Below are positions 7,830 to 14,864 of a stretch of 18,536 nucleotides of DNA, one piece after another. The position numbers and the translations under genes are program-made. The DNA is taken from assembly GCA_963590435.1 (NCBI GenBank), contig CAVAPG010000030.1, positions 1 to 18,536 of the forward strand, read 5' to 3'. Source of the DNA: F23-B02 sp963590435 (GTDB lineage: Bacteria > Bacillota > Clostridia > Oscillospirales > Oscillospiraceae). Under the pieces are notes generated by a model. It was not told the origin of the DNA and made no database searches. It saw only the letters and a program-made list of their open reading frames with translations. Positions within the stretch are counted from its first letter, which is position 1. Each line of letters opens with the position of its first letter.

Positions 7830-8891
7830 TCAGTATTTCGAGATCTGTGCGAGAACGTCCTGAACGTCCTGCATGTACTGGTCAACAGCATCCTGACCGA
7901 TGTCTTTTGCAACCAGTTCCATAACTGCAGGCTGTGCAACCTCTGCCATTTCCGCTCTTGCTTCATCGGAAACAGTGTTTACCTGCATGCCGTACTTGTC
8001 GGCAAGATCGGCAAGGATAAGCTCCTCACGCTCCATATTGCAGAAGCGGCTGAACTCCTGTGCATAGATAGCGCCGGCCTGGACAATCTTCTGATAGCTC
8101 TGAGGCAGGCTGTTGAAGAAGTCGAGATTGCAGACCAGAGGCATTGCGTCATAGATGTGGTTGGTGATGGACAGGTAATCCTGAACCTCATAGAGCTTCT
8201 TGTCGGTGACGTTTGCAATCGGGTTCTCCTGTGCGTCAACTACCTTCTGGGACAGGGAAATGTAGAGCTCTGAGAATGCTACCGGGGTCGGGTTAGCGCC
8301 GAGAGCGGAGAACGAAGCCATGTGGTTGTTGTTCTGCATGGTGCGCAGCTTTACACCCTTGAAATCGTCAATGCTGTTGATCGCGGAAACATTGCTGGTA
8401 ACCTGGCGCATGCCGTTTTCCATATATGCAAGTCCCTTAAGACCCTGAGATTCCATCTTGTCGAGGAGGTCGGTGCCGACATAGCTGTCGAGGACCATCC
8501 ATGCTTCGGCATAGGAATTGTAAACGAAGGGGATGTCCATTACTTCGAACTCGGGAACATAGGATACGATCGGAGCAAAGGACGCTACTGCCATTTCGAG
8601 GTTGCCCTGAGCGACCTGCTCAAGAGTTTCCTCCTCGCCGCCGAGCTGACCGGAGGCACAGACTTCTACCTGAACCTTGCCGTCGGTGTGGGACTCAATG
8701 TACTTCTCCATCTGATACAGGCCCAGAGTTGAGGGGTAAGAGTCGGAGTTTTCGCAGGCGATGCGGATAGTATAGGTCTCATCGCCTACATCTTCGTCGC
8801 CGGCAGAGCTGCCGTTGCTGCCTCCGCCGCAGGCACACAGTGTGAACACCATGACCATTGCAAGCAGCAGAGCAATGATTCTTTTTTTCAT
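7830..8891 (-). CDS. dctP: TRAP transporter substrate-binding lipoprotein, DctP family
   Basis: A 353-residue extracytoplasmic solute-binding protein. The N-terminus is a lipoprotein signal with lipobox LCAC, so Cys21 should be lipidated, as expected for a Gram-positive TRAP system. Family features: a beta strand TIRIACEN at 41-48, ASGQLGGEEETLEQV at 79-93, MDIPFVY at 118-124, GMRQVT (Arg162), FKGVKLRTMQN with Arg183 at the position that usually makes the salt bridge to the ligand carboxylate, and SELYISLSQKVVDAQENP at 207-224. The ligand should be a small organic acid. The gene lies between dctM (47-bp gap) and dctQ (57-bp gap) and has its own strong ribosome binding site (AAAGGAG). A hydroxycarboxylate ligand is inferred from the racemase and kinase neighbours. 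Confidence 0.92.
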   Translation of the reverse strand: MKKRIIALLLAMVMVFTLCACGGGSNGSSAGDEDVGDETYTIRIACENSDSYPSTLGLYQMEKYIESHTDGKVQVEVCASGQLGGEEETLEQVAQGNLEMAVASFAPIVSYVPEFEVMDIPFVYNSYAEAWMVLDSYVGTDLLDKMESQGLKGLAYMENGMRQVTSNVSAINSIDDFKGVKLRTMQNNNHMASFSALGANPTPVAFSELYISLSQKVVDAQENPIANVTDKKLYEVQDYLSITNHIYDAMPLVCNLDFFNSLPQSYQKIVQAGAIYAQEFSRFCNMEREELILADLADKYGMQVNTVSDEARAEMAEVAQPAVMELVAKDIGQDAVDQYMQDVQDVLAQISKY

Positions 8892-8938
8892 TTTACTTCT
8901 CCTTTTTTGTTTTCATTATATTTTCGCTTAAATAATGA

Positions 8939-10225
8939 CTATGAGAGGTAGCCCATCGATTCCGGCAGCCACAGCGCGATGTCGGGAATAAATGTTACGA
9001 GCAGCAGTATGGCAATAGTCATCAGCAGGAAGGGCAAAGCTTCTTTTGCCGTCTCCTCTACGCGGACGCCTGCGATTGGGCTTGTTACGAACAGGGTGAC
9101 GCCGAAAGGCGGGGTTGCAAGTCCGACAACGAGGTTGATGCAGAACACCAGCCCGATGTGCAGGGGGTTGATGCCGATTGCCCATGCGATGGGGGCGATA
9201 ATCGGGGCGAGGATAACCGTGGATGCGTAGTCATCCATGAACATGCCGCATATAAGCAGCAGGCAGTTGACCAGCAGCAGGAATGCCCACTGCGGCATCT
9301 GGCTCAGAGGCTCGATAAGCAGGTTCATGACACGTTCGTTTGCAATGCCCCATGCCATTGCGGTGCCGGCACCGGCGAGGATAAGGACGAGGCCGGAGGT
9401 GGATGCTGCCTCGATGATCATGTCGGGGACATCCTTGAGCTTGACGGAGCGGTTTACAAAGAATGCGATAATTGCGCTGTAAACAACGGCAACACCGGAA
9501 GCCTCCGTGATGGAGAAGATGCCGCTGAATATACCGCCGAGGATGATGACCGGCAGGAACAGAGCCGGCAGAGCCTTAAGCGTTGCCTGTCCTTTTTCTT
9601 TCCAGGTGGATTTGCCGTAGGACGGGTAGCCGCGCTTGACAGCGGTGCGGTGTGCGATAACGCACTGCATGAGAGCTATAAGTATAGCCGGGGTGACAGC
9701 TGCCATAAACAGACCGGCTATGGATGTGTTGCCGACCGCCGTGCAGTACAGGATCATCAGCACGCTGGGCGGCATGATAGGTCCGAGCAGTGAGGCAGAT
9801 GACATAACCGCCGCCGAGTATGGGGCCGAGTAGCCCTCCTTCTTCATCATGGGGATGAGGAAAACGCCGAGGGAGGCGGCAGATGCAACGGCCAGACCGA
9901 CGATTGAGCCCATCAGCAGGGATGCGCCGATGGTGACGATTGCGATAGCACCCTTGAAGTTGCCGAACCATACGTTGACAAACTTTACGAGCGATTCAAG
10001 CAGACCGCCGCGCAGCATCAGCTGACCGGTCAGTACGAAAAACGGTACTGCAAGGAACGAGAAGCTGTTCATGCCTCCGTACATTTTTATCGCGAGCTGG
10101 ACAATGTTCAGGTCTGCCGAAAGCAGGTAGACCACGGTGGTGATAAGCAGGTTGTATGCTATGGGCAGGCCGATTATCATCAGCACCAGGAAGCATACTA
10201 TCATCAGTATCAAAGATGTCGACAT
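8939..10225 (-). CDS. dctM: TRAP transporter large permease, DctM family
   Basis: A 428-residue polytopic membrane protein of normal length for DctM, hydrophobic almost throughout (about 11-12 helices). Family features are NSFSFLAVPFFVLTGQLM near residues 53-70, GSIVGLAVASAASLG at 106-120, the KKEGYSAPYSAAV loop at 128-140, PPS at 152-154, and a second half with MDDYASTVILAPIIAPIA and VVGLATPPFGVTLFV. It carries sodium-coupled carboxylate import with DctQ and DctP. It is the first gene of the minus-strand operon, with AAGGAG 7 nt before ATG and a promoter about 110 bp upstream. The order M-P-Q is unusual, since most TRAP operons run P-Q-M. Confidence 0.92.
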   Translation of the reverse strand: MSTSLILMIVCFLVLMIIGLPIAYNLLITTVVYLLSADLNIVQLAIKMYGGMNSFSFLAVPFFVLTGQLMLRGGLLESLVKFVNVWFGNFKGAIAIVTIGASLLMGSIVGLAVASAASLGVFLIPMMKKEGYSAPYSAAVMSSASLLGPIMPPSVLMILYCTAVGNTSIAGLFMAAVTPAILIALMQCVIAHRTAVKRGYPSYGKSTWKEKGQATLKALPALFLPVIILGGIFSGIFSITEASGVAVVYSAIIAFFVNRSVKLKDVPDMIIEAASTSGLVLILAGAGTAMAWGIANERVMNLLIEPLSQMPQWAFLLLVNCLLLICGMFMDDYASTVILAPIIAPIAWAIGINPLHIGLVFCINLVVGLATPPFGVTLFVTSPIAGVRVEETAKEALPFLLMTIAILLLVTFIPDIALWLPESMGYLS

Positions 10226-10293
10226 AGCTTCTCTCCTTATGGGCTCTCCGAGATTTGTGTGTTACGGTGTGTTTTGTGGGTGCGACATACCTT

Positions 10294-10307
10294 ATAGATA
10301 TATCGCA
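10294..10307. promoter_or_regulatory. Probable operator half-site for the TRAP/racemase operon
   Basis: GATATATCGCA (10297-10307) is identical to 11 of the 14 bases of the palindrome at 10582-10595; the left half is degenerate. It lies about 30-40 nt downstream of the predicted minus-strand transcription start. A shared regulator for both divergent operons is inferred from this match. Confidence 0.5.
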
Positions 10308-10334
10308 TTATGATATCATTATAACTGCCTCCTC
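10308..10334 (-). other. Possible three-codon leader frame with strong Shine-Dalgarno
   Basis: On the minus strand, GAGGAGG (10334-10328) is followed after 8 nt by ATG ATA TCA TAA (10319-10308). The Shine-Dalgarno falls at the very 5' end of the predicted dctM transcript. It could be a minimal leader frame or chance; dctM has its own site at 10238-10233. Confidence 0.3.
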
Positions 10335-10337
10335 AAA

Positions 10338-10358
10338 AAAATATATAACTATATTAAC
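10338..10358. repeat. 21-bp direct repeat, copy 1 (copy 2 at 10494-10514)
   Basis: This segment and 10494-10514 agree at 19 of 21 positions, with core ATATAACTAYATTAAC. Copy 1 overlaps the -10 box of the minus promoter; copy 2 lies about 28 bp upstream of the plus -35 box. The placement suits a regulator acting on both promoters, but AT-rich low complexity weakens the case. Confidence 0.45.
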
Positions 10359-10370
10359 TTGAATTGTCAA
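10342..10370 (-). promoter_or_regulatory. Sigma-A promoter of the dctM-dctP-dctQ-larA operon
   Basis: On the minus strand, TTGACA (10370-10365), a 17-nt spacer and TATATA (10347-10342) match the vegetative consensus closely. Transcription should start near 10335, giving a leader of about 110 nt before dctM. Confidence 0.75.
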
Positions 10371-10541
10371 AATAATAAATTTAGTATTTTCTGTACAAAA
10401 TAGCACCAAAGTTTTTGTGCAAAATATCCTATGTAAACAAGGGCTTTTACAGCAAATTAACTATTCTTTTTTAATCGTCTGTTAAGTTTAATTAAAAAAT
10501 ATAACTACATTAACAAAAAAGGAAATTATCAGACACTTTGT

Positions 10542-10570
10542 TTGACTTTATATTCATTTCTCATTATAGT
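10542..10570 (+). promoter_or_regulatory. Sigma-A promoter of the kinase-enolase fusion gene
   Basis: TTGACT (10542-10547), a 17-nt spacer and TATAGT (10565-10570) predict a start near 10577 and a leader of about 60 nt. The palindrome at 10582-10595 would lie just inside the transcribed region. Confidence 0.75.
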
Positions 10571-10581
10571 AAAAATATCAT

Positions 10582-10595
10582 TGCGATATATCGCA
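10582..10595. promoter_or_regulatory. Perfect 14-bp palindrome, probable operator
   Basis: TGCGATATATCGCA is its own reverse complement. It begins about 5 nt after the predicted start of the fusion-gene transcript, a classic repressor position, and 11 of its bases recur at 10297-10307 by the opposite operon. The regulator gene is not in the window; its family is unknown. Confidence 0.6.
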
Positions 10596-10637
10596 GAGGC
10601 ATTATACGGTTCATAATACCTGTTGGAGGAATGACAT

Positions 10638-13325
10638 ATGCAGAAAAAGATCAAAAATCGTGAAGCGCTGCTGTCCCACGGCGACACCGACGGAAGAAAG
10701 ATCGTTCTGGACATCACTGAAAAGACTCTTCAGCATCTCGATGCGTATGAGCGCATCAAAAGCATCGCCCACATGGAGGGCAGCGTTCTGTGCATCGGCT
10801 CACGCCGCTGGGATCTGAGCAAGAAGCGCAATGTCTATCTGCTCGGCGCCGGCAAGGCGTGCAACCATATGGCGATGGCGATAGACGAGATACTCGGAGA
10901 GTATCTGACCCGCGGCATTGCGATAGTTAAGATAAAAGAAGACACGGATGTGTTCCGCCGCACCGACGTATATGTCGGCGGCCACCCTCTGCCCAACGAA
11001 GAGGGCCTGCGCGCGTGCAAGGAAATTATAAAGCTTGTTGACAGCGCAAACGAGGATGATCTTTTCATCGTTGTCATAAGCGGAGGCTCCTCGGCACTTA
11101 TGAGCTGCCCCATAGACGGCATTACGCTTCAGGACGAGATCGACACGACCGATGTTATGCTCAAGTCCGGTGCCGGAATATATGAAATAAACGCAATCCG
11201 CCGCCATATCTCCGCCATGAACGGCGGCATGCTCGCAAAGCGCATCCGCTCCCGCGGCGCCGAGCTTATAGGCTTCGGCATTTCCGATGCAGTCGGCACG
11301 CCTGCCACAGGCGATATCGGCGAGCCGTACAAGAACTACAAGGGAACTCCCATGGGACCGGATCAGACCACACTCGAGGAGGCGCGCCGGGTTATCCGCG
11401 ATTACGACGTCGCCGACCGTCTGCCCAAGAGCGTTGTTGACTATCTGATGAATGTAGGCCCCGAGGGCGAGACGCCGAAGGCATTCCCGGAGAACACATA
11501 CTTCCTGATAAACAGCCTGCCCGACTCCTGCCTCACGGCAAAGCGCATTTCCGAGGAAATGGGCATCCCCGCAATCATCCTCACGTCTTACCTCGAGGGC
11601 GAGGCAAAGGATGTCGGTACGGTGTTCGCCTCCCTTGCACGCGAAATTCAGAACTACGGAAATCCGATCAAGCCGCCCTGCGTGCTGCTGTGCTCCGGCG
11701 AGGCTACAACAAAAATTCTCGATAACTCCACCATCACAGGCCACGGCGGACCGGGGCAGGAGCTGACGCTTTCCTACTCCATCTCCGGCAAGAAGGCTCC
11801 CGGATGCGTCTGCCTGTCAATAGACTCCGAAGGCACCGACGGCACGACAGTCGTTGCCGGCGGCATGACTGACTCCACCAGCTATGACGCCGCCTGCGAA
11901 AAGGGCATTGACGTCTTCGAAAACCTGCGCGGTCACGCCTGCTTTGAGGCACTCGACGCGATGGGCGATGCCGTATTCACCGGCAACACCGGCACAAATC
12001 TGTGCGATTTTAATATAATGTATGTTCCCGAGCTGCCTGCAAAGAAGAACAAGGGCAGCCGCATAAAGTCCGTTCATGCCCGTCAGATTATCGACTGCAA
12101 ATGCCGTCCCATGGTCGAGGTCGATGTCATCACCGAAGACGGCTCTGTCGGCACGGCGGCGGCACCCACGGGTTCATCTGTCGGCATGCACGAGTCATTT
12201 GTCCTGCGCGATAACGACCCCAATGAATATGACGGCCTGTCGGTTCACAAGGCGGTTGCGAATGTCAATGACATAATCGGACCGGCTCTTATCGGAATGG
12301 ATACGCTGGATCTCGATGCTATCGACAGAAAGATGATTGAGCTTGACGGCACCGAAAACAAATCCAGACTCGGCGGCAACGCTGTTTATTCCGTCTCCGT
12401 CGCGGCATACCGCGCGGCGGCAGCGAGCCTGAAGCGTCCGCTTTATGACTATATAGCCGACGGCAATATAAAAACCGTTCCCATTCCTTCGTTCAATGTC
12501 CTCAACGGCGGCAACAACGCCGGCGTAAAGCAGGCGTTCAACGAGTTCATCGTCATGCCGTACCGTGCAAGCGATATCGAGCAGGCAGTCGAGATCGCAG
12601 TCAAGGTCTTCAACCGCCTCGGCAAGGTTATCCGCGAGTACACGGGGGCAGAGCCGCGTGTCGGCGGTTCGTTCGGCTGGTGCGCACCCTCGGAGGATCC
12701 CGAGGTCTGCCTGAATCTCATACAGAAGGCCATTGACGACTGCGGCTATACCGAGCAGTGCGCCTTTGCGCTCGACTGCGCGATGAGCGAGATGTACGAC
12801 CGCGAGAGCAAGACCTATTATCTCAACGGCAAGCAGGTAACCACGGATGAGGTCATCGCCTATGTCAAGGCTCTGACCGAAAAGCACAATTTTGTGTTCA
12901 TCGAGGATATGCTCGATGAGGATGACTGGGACGGCTTCGAGAAGGCACATAAGGAAATTACGCGCACGTTTATTATCGCGGATGACTTCACCGTTTCAAA
13001 TCCCGAGCGCATCCGCAAGGCGTACGAGCTCAACAGCATCGACGGCTTCATTCTCAAGCCCAATCAGGTCGGCACGATATCCGAGGCGCTTGAGTCCCAC
13101 CGCTTTGCAAGCGAGCACGGCCTGTTCTCCATAACCTCCGGCCGCAGCGGCGGAGTTGTCGGCGATGTCGTAATGGACCTGGCCGTCGGGCTCCAGATTC
13201 CGTTTATCAAAAACGGCTGCCCCCGCTCCGGAGAGAGAATCGACAAGCTCAACTTCCTCATGCGCGTCAAGGATTCCTACCCCGACTGCCACATGGCAAA
13301 GATCGACGATATCGTAAGATTCTGA
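10638..13325 (+). CDS. Fusion of a MOFRL-type glycerate 2-kinase and an enolase-like domain
   Basis: An 895-residue cytoplasmic protein; GGAGGA lies 7 nt before ATG. Residues 1-465 form a complete DUF4147/MOFRL glycerate kinase: GAGKA (70-74), HPLPN (116-120), SGGSSAL (148-154), EINAIRRHISAMNGG (183-197), GHGGPGQE (368-375), EGTDGTT (398-404), TGNTGTNLCD (448-457). After a short basic linker (about 468-474), residues 475-895 align end to end with enolase: DGTENKS (570-576), metal ligands Asp713, Glu756 and Asp782, catalytic-base Lys807 (LKPNQVGT), Lys858, Ser514 and Glu636. Departures from enolase: NGGNNAG has Asn627 where His159 is expected; VGGSFGWCAP (675-684) replaces VGDEGGYAP, losing the acid Glu211; TSGRSGG has Gly835 where His373 is expected. 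The kinase product, 2-phosphoglycerate, is the enolase substrate, so channelling is attractive, but the changed residues suggest the second half may act on another substrate or by another mechanism. It is transcribed alone, opposite the TRAP/racemase operon. Confidence 0.9.
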   Translation: MQKKIKNREALLSHGDTDGRKIVLDITEKTLQHLDAYERIKSIAHMEGSVLCIGSRRWDLSKKRNVYLLGAGKACNHMAMAIDEILGEYLTRGIAIVKIKEDTDVFRRTDVYVGGHPLPNEEGLRACKEIIKLVDSANEDDLFIVVISGGSSALMSCPIDGITLQDEIDTTDVMLKSGAGIYEINAIRRHISAMNGGMLAKRIRSRGAELIGFGISDAVGTPATGDIGEPYKNYKGTPMGPDQTTLEEARRVIRDYDVADRLPKSVVDYLMNVGPEGETPKAFPENTYFLINSLPDSCLTAKRISEEMGIPAIILTSYLEGEAKDVGTVFASLAREIQNYGNPIKPPCVLLCSGEATTKILDNSTITGHGGPGQELTLSYSISGKKAPGCVCLSIDSEGTDGTTVVAGGMTDSTSYDAACEKGIDVFENLRGHACFEALDAMGDAVFTGNTGTNLCDFNIMYVPELPAKKNKGSRIKSVHARQIIDCKCRPMVEVDVITEDGSVGTAAAPTGSSVGMHESFVLRDNDPNEYDGLSVHKAVANVNDIIGPALIGMDTLDLDAIDRKMIELDGTENKSRLGGNAVYSVSVAAYRAAAASLKRPLYDYIADGNIKTVPIPSFNVLNGGNNAGVKQAFNEFIVMPYRASDIEQAVEIAVKVFNRLGKVIREYTGAEPRVGGSFGWCAPSEDPEVCLNLIQKAIDDCGYTEQCAFALDCAMSEMYDRESKTYYLNGKQVTTDEVIAYVKALTEKHNFVFIEDMLDEDDWDGFEKAHKEITRTFIIADDFTVSNPERIRKAYELNSIDGFILKPNQVGTISEALESHRFASEHGLFSITSGRSGGVVGDVVMDLAVGLQIPFIKNGCPRSGERIDKLNFLMRVKDSYPDCHMAKIDDIVRF

Positions 13326-13338
13326 TTCCAAAAAAAGC

Positions 13339-13368
13339 ATCCACCTGCTGTGCAGGTGGATATTTTTT
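13339..13368 (+). terminator. Rho-independent terminator of the fusion gene
   Basis: ATCCACCTGC (13339-13348) pairs with GCAGGTGGAT (13352-13361) around a 3-nt loop and is followed by A and six T's (13363-13368), 13 bp after the stop. It is a strong textbook intrinsic terminator, so the gene is probably monocistronic. Confidence 0.92.
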
Positions 13369-13477
13369 ATCCCGATTTTAATGGCTGACGGTAGGAATAA
13401 TCCGCTTTTTCACCCCCTTTTTGCCTCACATATATTGCAATGACACAGTCAGGTTTTTTAACTATCATCCCGATAGC

Positions 13478-13506
13478 TTGCCGTTATAAAGGAAAAATGA
13501 TACAAT
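13478..13506 (+). promoter_or_regulatory. Sigma-A promoter of the acyltransferase gene
   Basis: TTGCCG (13478-13483), a 17-nt spacer and TACAAT (13501-13506). The predicted start near 13513 leaves a leader of about 50 nt. The rest of the 13369-13477 gap shows nothing recognisable. Confidence 0.6.
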
Positions 13507-13563
13507 AGCTCGGAATATGACCACATCCTGCGGATAAGGCCGCAGATAGGAGAAAGAGAGCAT

Positions 13564-14613
13564 ATGAAGAGCGAACGGAATTACGGCATAGATCTGCTGC
13601 GGCTGGTGCTGATGTACATGGTCTGCATGCTGCACACTTTGGGACAGGGCGGTATTCTGAATGCCTGCGAAGCGGGCTCGGCGGAATACAATGTCTTCTG
13701 GTTTGTGGAGATTTTGGCGTATTGCGCGGTGGACGGTTTCGCGATAATCAGCGGTTATACCGCCGCGGATAAGCCACGCAAATTCGAAAAGCTGGCAGAT
13801 ATGTGGTTTCAGGTGTTTTTCTATTCCTTTATAGTAACCGCCATATTGACCGCAGTCGGCCTCAATCCGGACTGGAATGTGAAGGAGCTTATTAAATGCG
13901 CGATGCCGGTCACGTTCGATAGGTTCTGGTATTTCACCGCCTATTTTGCCTTGTTTTTCGCGATTCCGGTTCTGAATAAATTTATATTTGCCGCAGACGA
14001 GAAAACCGCGAGGACGGCATTCCTGCTGCTGGTTGCACTGTTCTCCTGCATTGAGTTTCTGGAAGGCTCGTTTAAATTGCAGGGCGGCTACTGTGCCTTG
14101 TGGTTAATGGTGCTGTACTGCATCGGCGCTTTGGCGAAACGGGGAAGGATCTTTGAGCAGAAGAAGTCAACAACGCTCATCGCCGTATGGGCGGTCTGCA
14201 TCCTTGCAACATGGTACGACCGGGCCGTTTCGGGCATCGGGCGGCTGATGAATTATGTGTCGCCGACAATATTGGCAAGCGGCCTTATTATGGTCGTGCT
14301 CTTTTCACGGCTCCGATTGAAGGGAACGGTCATTTCAAAACTGTCGCCGCTGGCGTTCGGAATATACTTATTCCATCTGAACCCTGTTATATGGAAAAAT
14401 CTGCAGGGGGGGGCAGTTCTCGCGGCAAAGACGAATATTGCCGTGGGCGTAATGTGCGCGCTTGCAATTGCGGGCATTATTTTCTTATCCGGTCTGATTG
14501 TCGAGTCTTTACGGGTCAGACTTGCAAAGCTTATGCGTATTCCAGAGCTCAGCTGCAAAATAGTGGCGCTGGCTAAATATGTTCTGCAAAAGGCATTGAT
14601 TATTTTGAATTGA
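13564..14613 (+). CDS. Acyltransferase 3 family integral membrane protein
   Basis: A 349-residue polytopic membrane protein with about ten hydrophobic helices. The N-terminal motif YGIDLLRLVLMYMVCMLH (Arg13, His24) is the hallmark of the acyltransferase-3 fold, and VDGFAIISGY (about 57-66) matches the following conserved helix. FWYFTAYFALFFAIPVLN and a late GIYLFHLNPVIW are also typical. Such enzymes move acetyl or similar groups across the membrane onto cell-surface sugars or other acceptors; the acceptor here cannot be deduced, and no attached SGNH or racemase domain is present. Start chosen by AGGAG upstream and a well-placed promoter. Downstream is a decayed region, so it is probably transcribed alone. 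A run of eight G's (14406-14413) lies in codons 281-284 and could allow slippage. Confidence 0.85.
   Translation: MKSERNYGIDLLRLVLMYMVCMLHTLGQGGILNACEAGSAEYNVFWFVEILAYCAVDGFAIISGYTAADKPRKFEKLADMWFQVFFYSFIVTAILTAVGLNPDWNVKELIKCAMPVTFDRFWYFTAYFALFFAIPVLNKFIFAADEKTARTAFLLLVALFSCIEFLEGSFKLQGGYCALWLMVLYCIGALAKRGRIFEQKKSTTLIAVWAVCILATWYDRAVSGIGRLMNYVSPTILASGLIMVVLFSRLRLKGTVISKLSPLAFGIYLFHLNPVIWKNLQGGAVLAAKTNIAVGVMCALAIAGIIFLSGLIVESLRVRLAKLMRIPELSCKIVALAKYVLQKALIILN
14406..14413 (+). repeat. G8 homopolymer inside the acyltransferase gene
   Basis: Eight consecutive G's encode part of LQGGAV at about residues 280-285. A gain or loss of one base would shift the frame and remove the last helices (about 65 residues). 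It is the longest G run I noticed in the window. Confidence 0.9.
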
Positions 14614-14682
14614 AAAGCATTCCGAGCCAAGGAGCGCACCGGATGAGATAATTGCCGTCGATGTGGCGTTCTTTGAGTCCGA

Positions 14683-14733
14683 TTCCCTTAATGCATTGAC
14701 GATTCCCTTATTTTTTGCTATTATTTAAGGGAA
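14683..14733 (+). promoter_or_regulatory. Promoter enclosed by 9-bp inverted repeats
   Basis: TTGACG (14696-14701), a 17-nt spacer and TATTAT (14719-14724) form a sigma-A-like promoter. It is framed by TTCCCTTAA (14683-14691) and TTAAGGGAA (14725-14733), a perfect inverted repeat, and CGATTCCCTTA occurs twice (14680-14690, 14700-14710). No intact gene follows closely. Confidence 0.45.
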
Positions 14734-14864
14734 AGATTGATTAACTGCACTTTGCAAAGGCCAAAATGCAGGTCCATCGTATTTTAGCCTAAACGAGGCG
14801 GAGCAATGTATATTCTCTACACGACACGATTTATAACGGGGCGGCTTTGCTGCATAAGTGCCGG

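Larger units (their letters stand above)
10226..10637. other. Divergent AT-rich regulatory region between dctM and the kinase-enolase gene
   Basis: A 412-bp gap with no long open frame. It holds one good sigma-A promoter for each strand, a perfect 14-bp palindrome beside the plus promoter with a matching half beside the minus promoter, two families of direct repeats (10338-10358 with 10494-10514; 10392-10402 with 10416-10426), and a tiny leader frame on the minus strand. These are annotated separately. Confidence 0.8.

Noticed and set aside
10800..11744. 314-codon open frame on the minus strand opposite the kinase domain
   Set aside because: It mirrors the GC-biased third positions of the real gene and has no recognisable motif or start signal.
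12195..12950. 251-codon open frame on the minus strand opposite the enolase domain
   Set aside because: Shadow of the fusion gene with no domain features.
12060..13325. Annotation of the C-terminal half as ordinary enolase (eno)
   Set aside because: Three catalytic positions differ from classical enolase, so only an enolase-like domain is supported.
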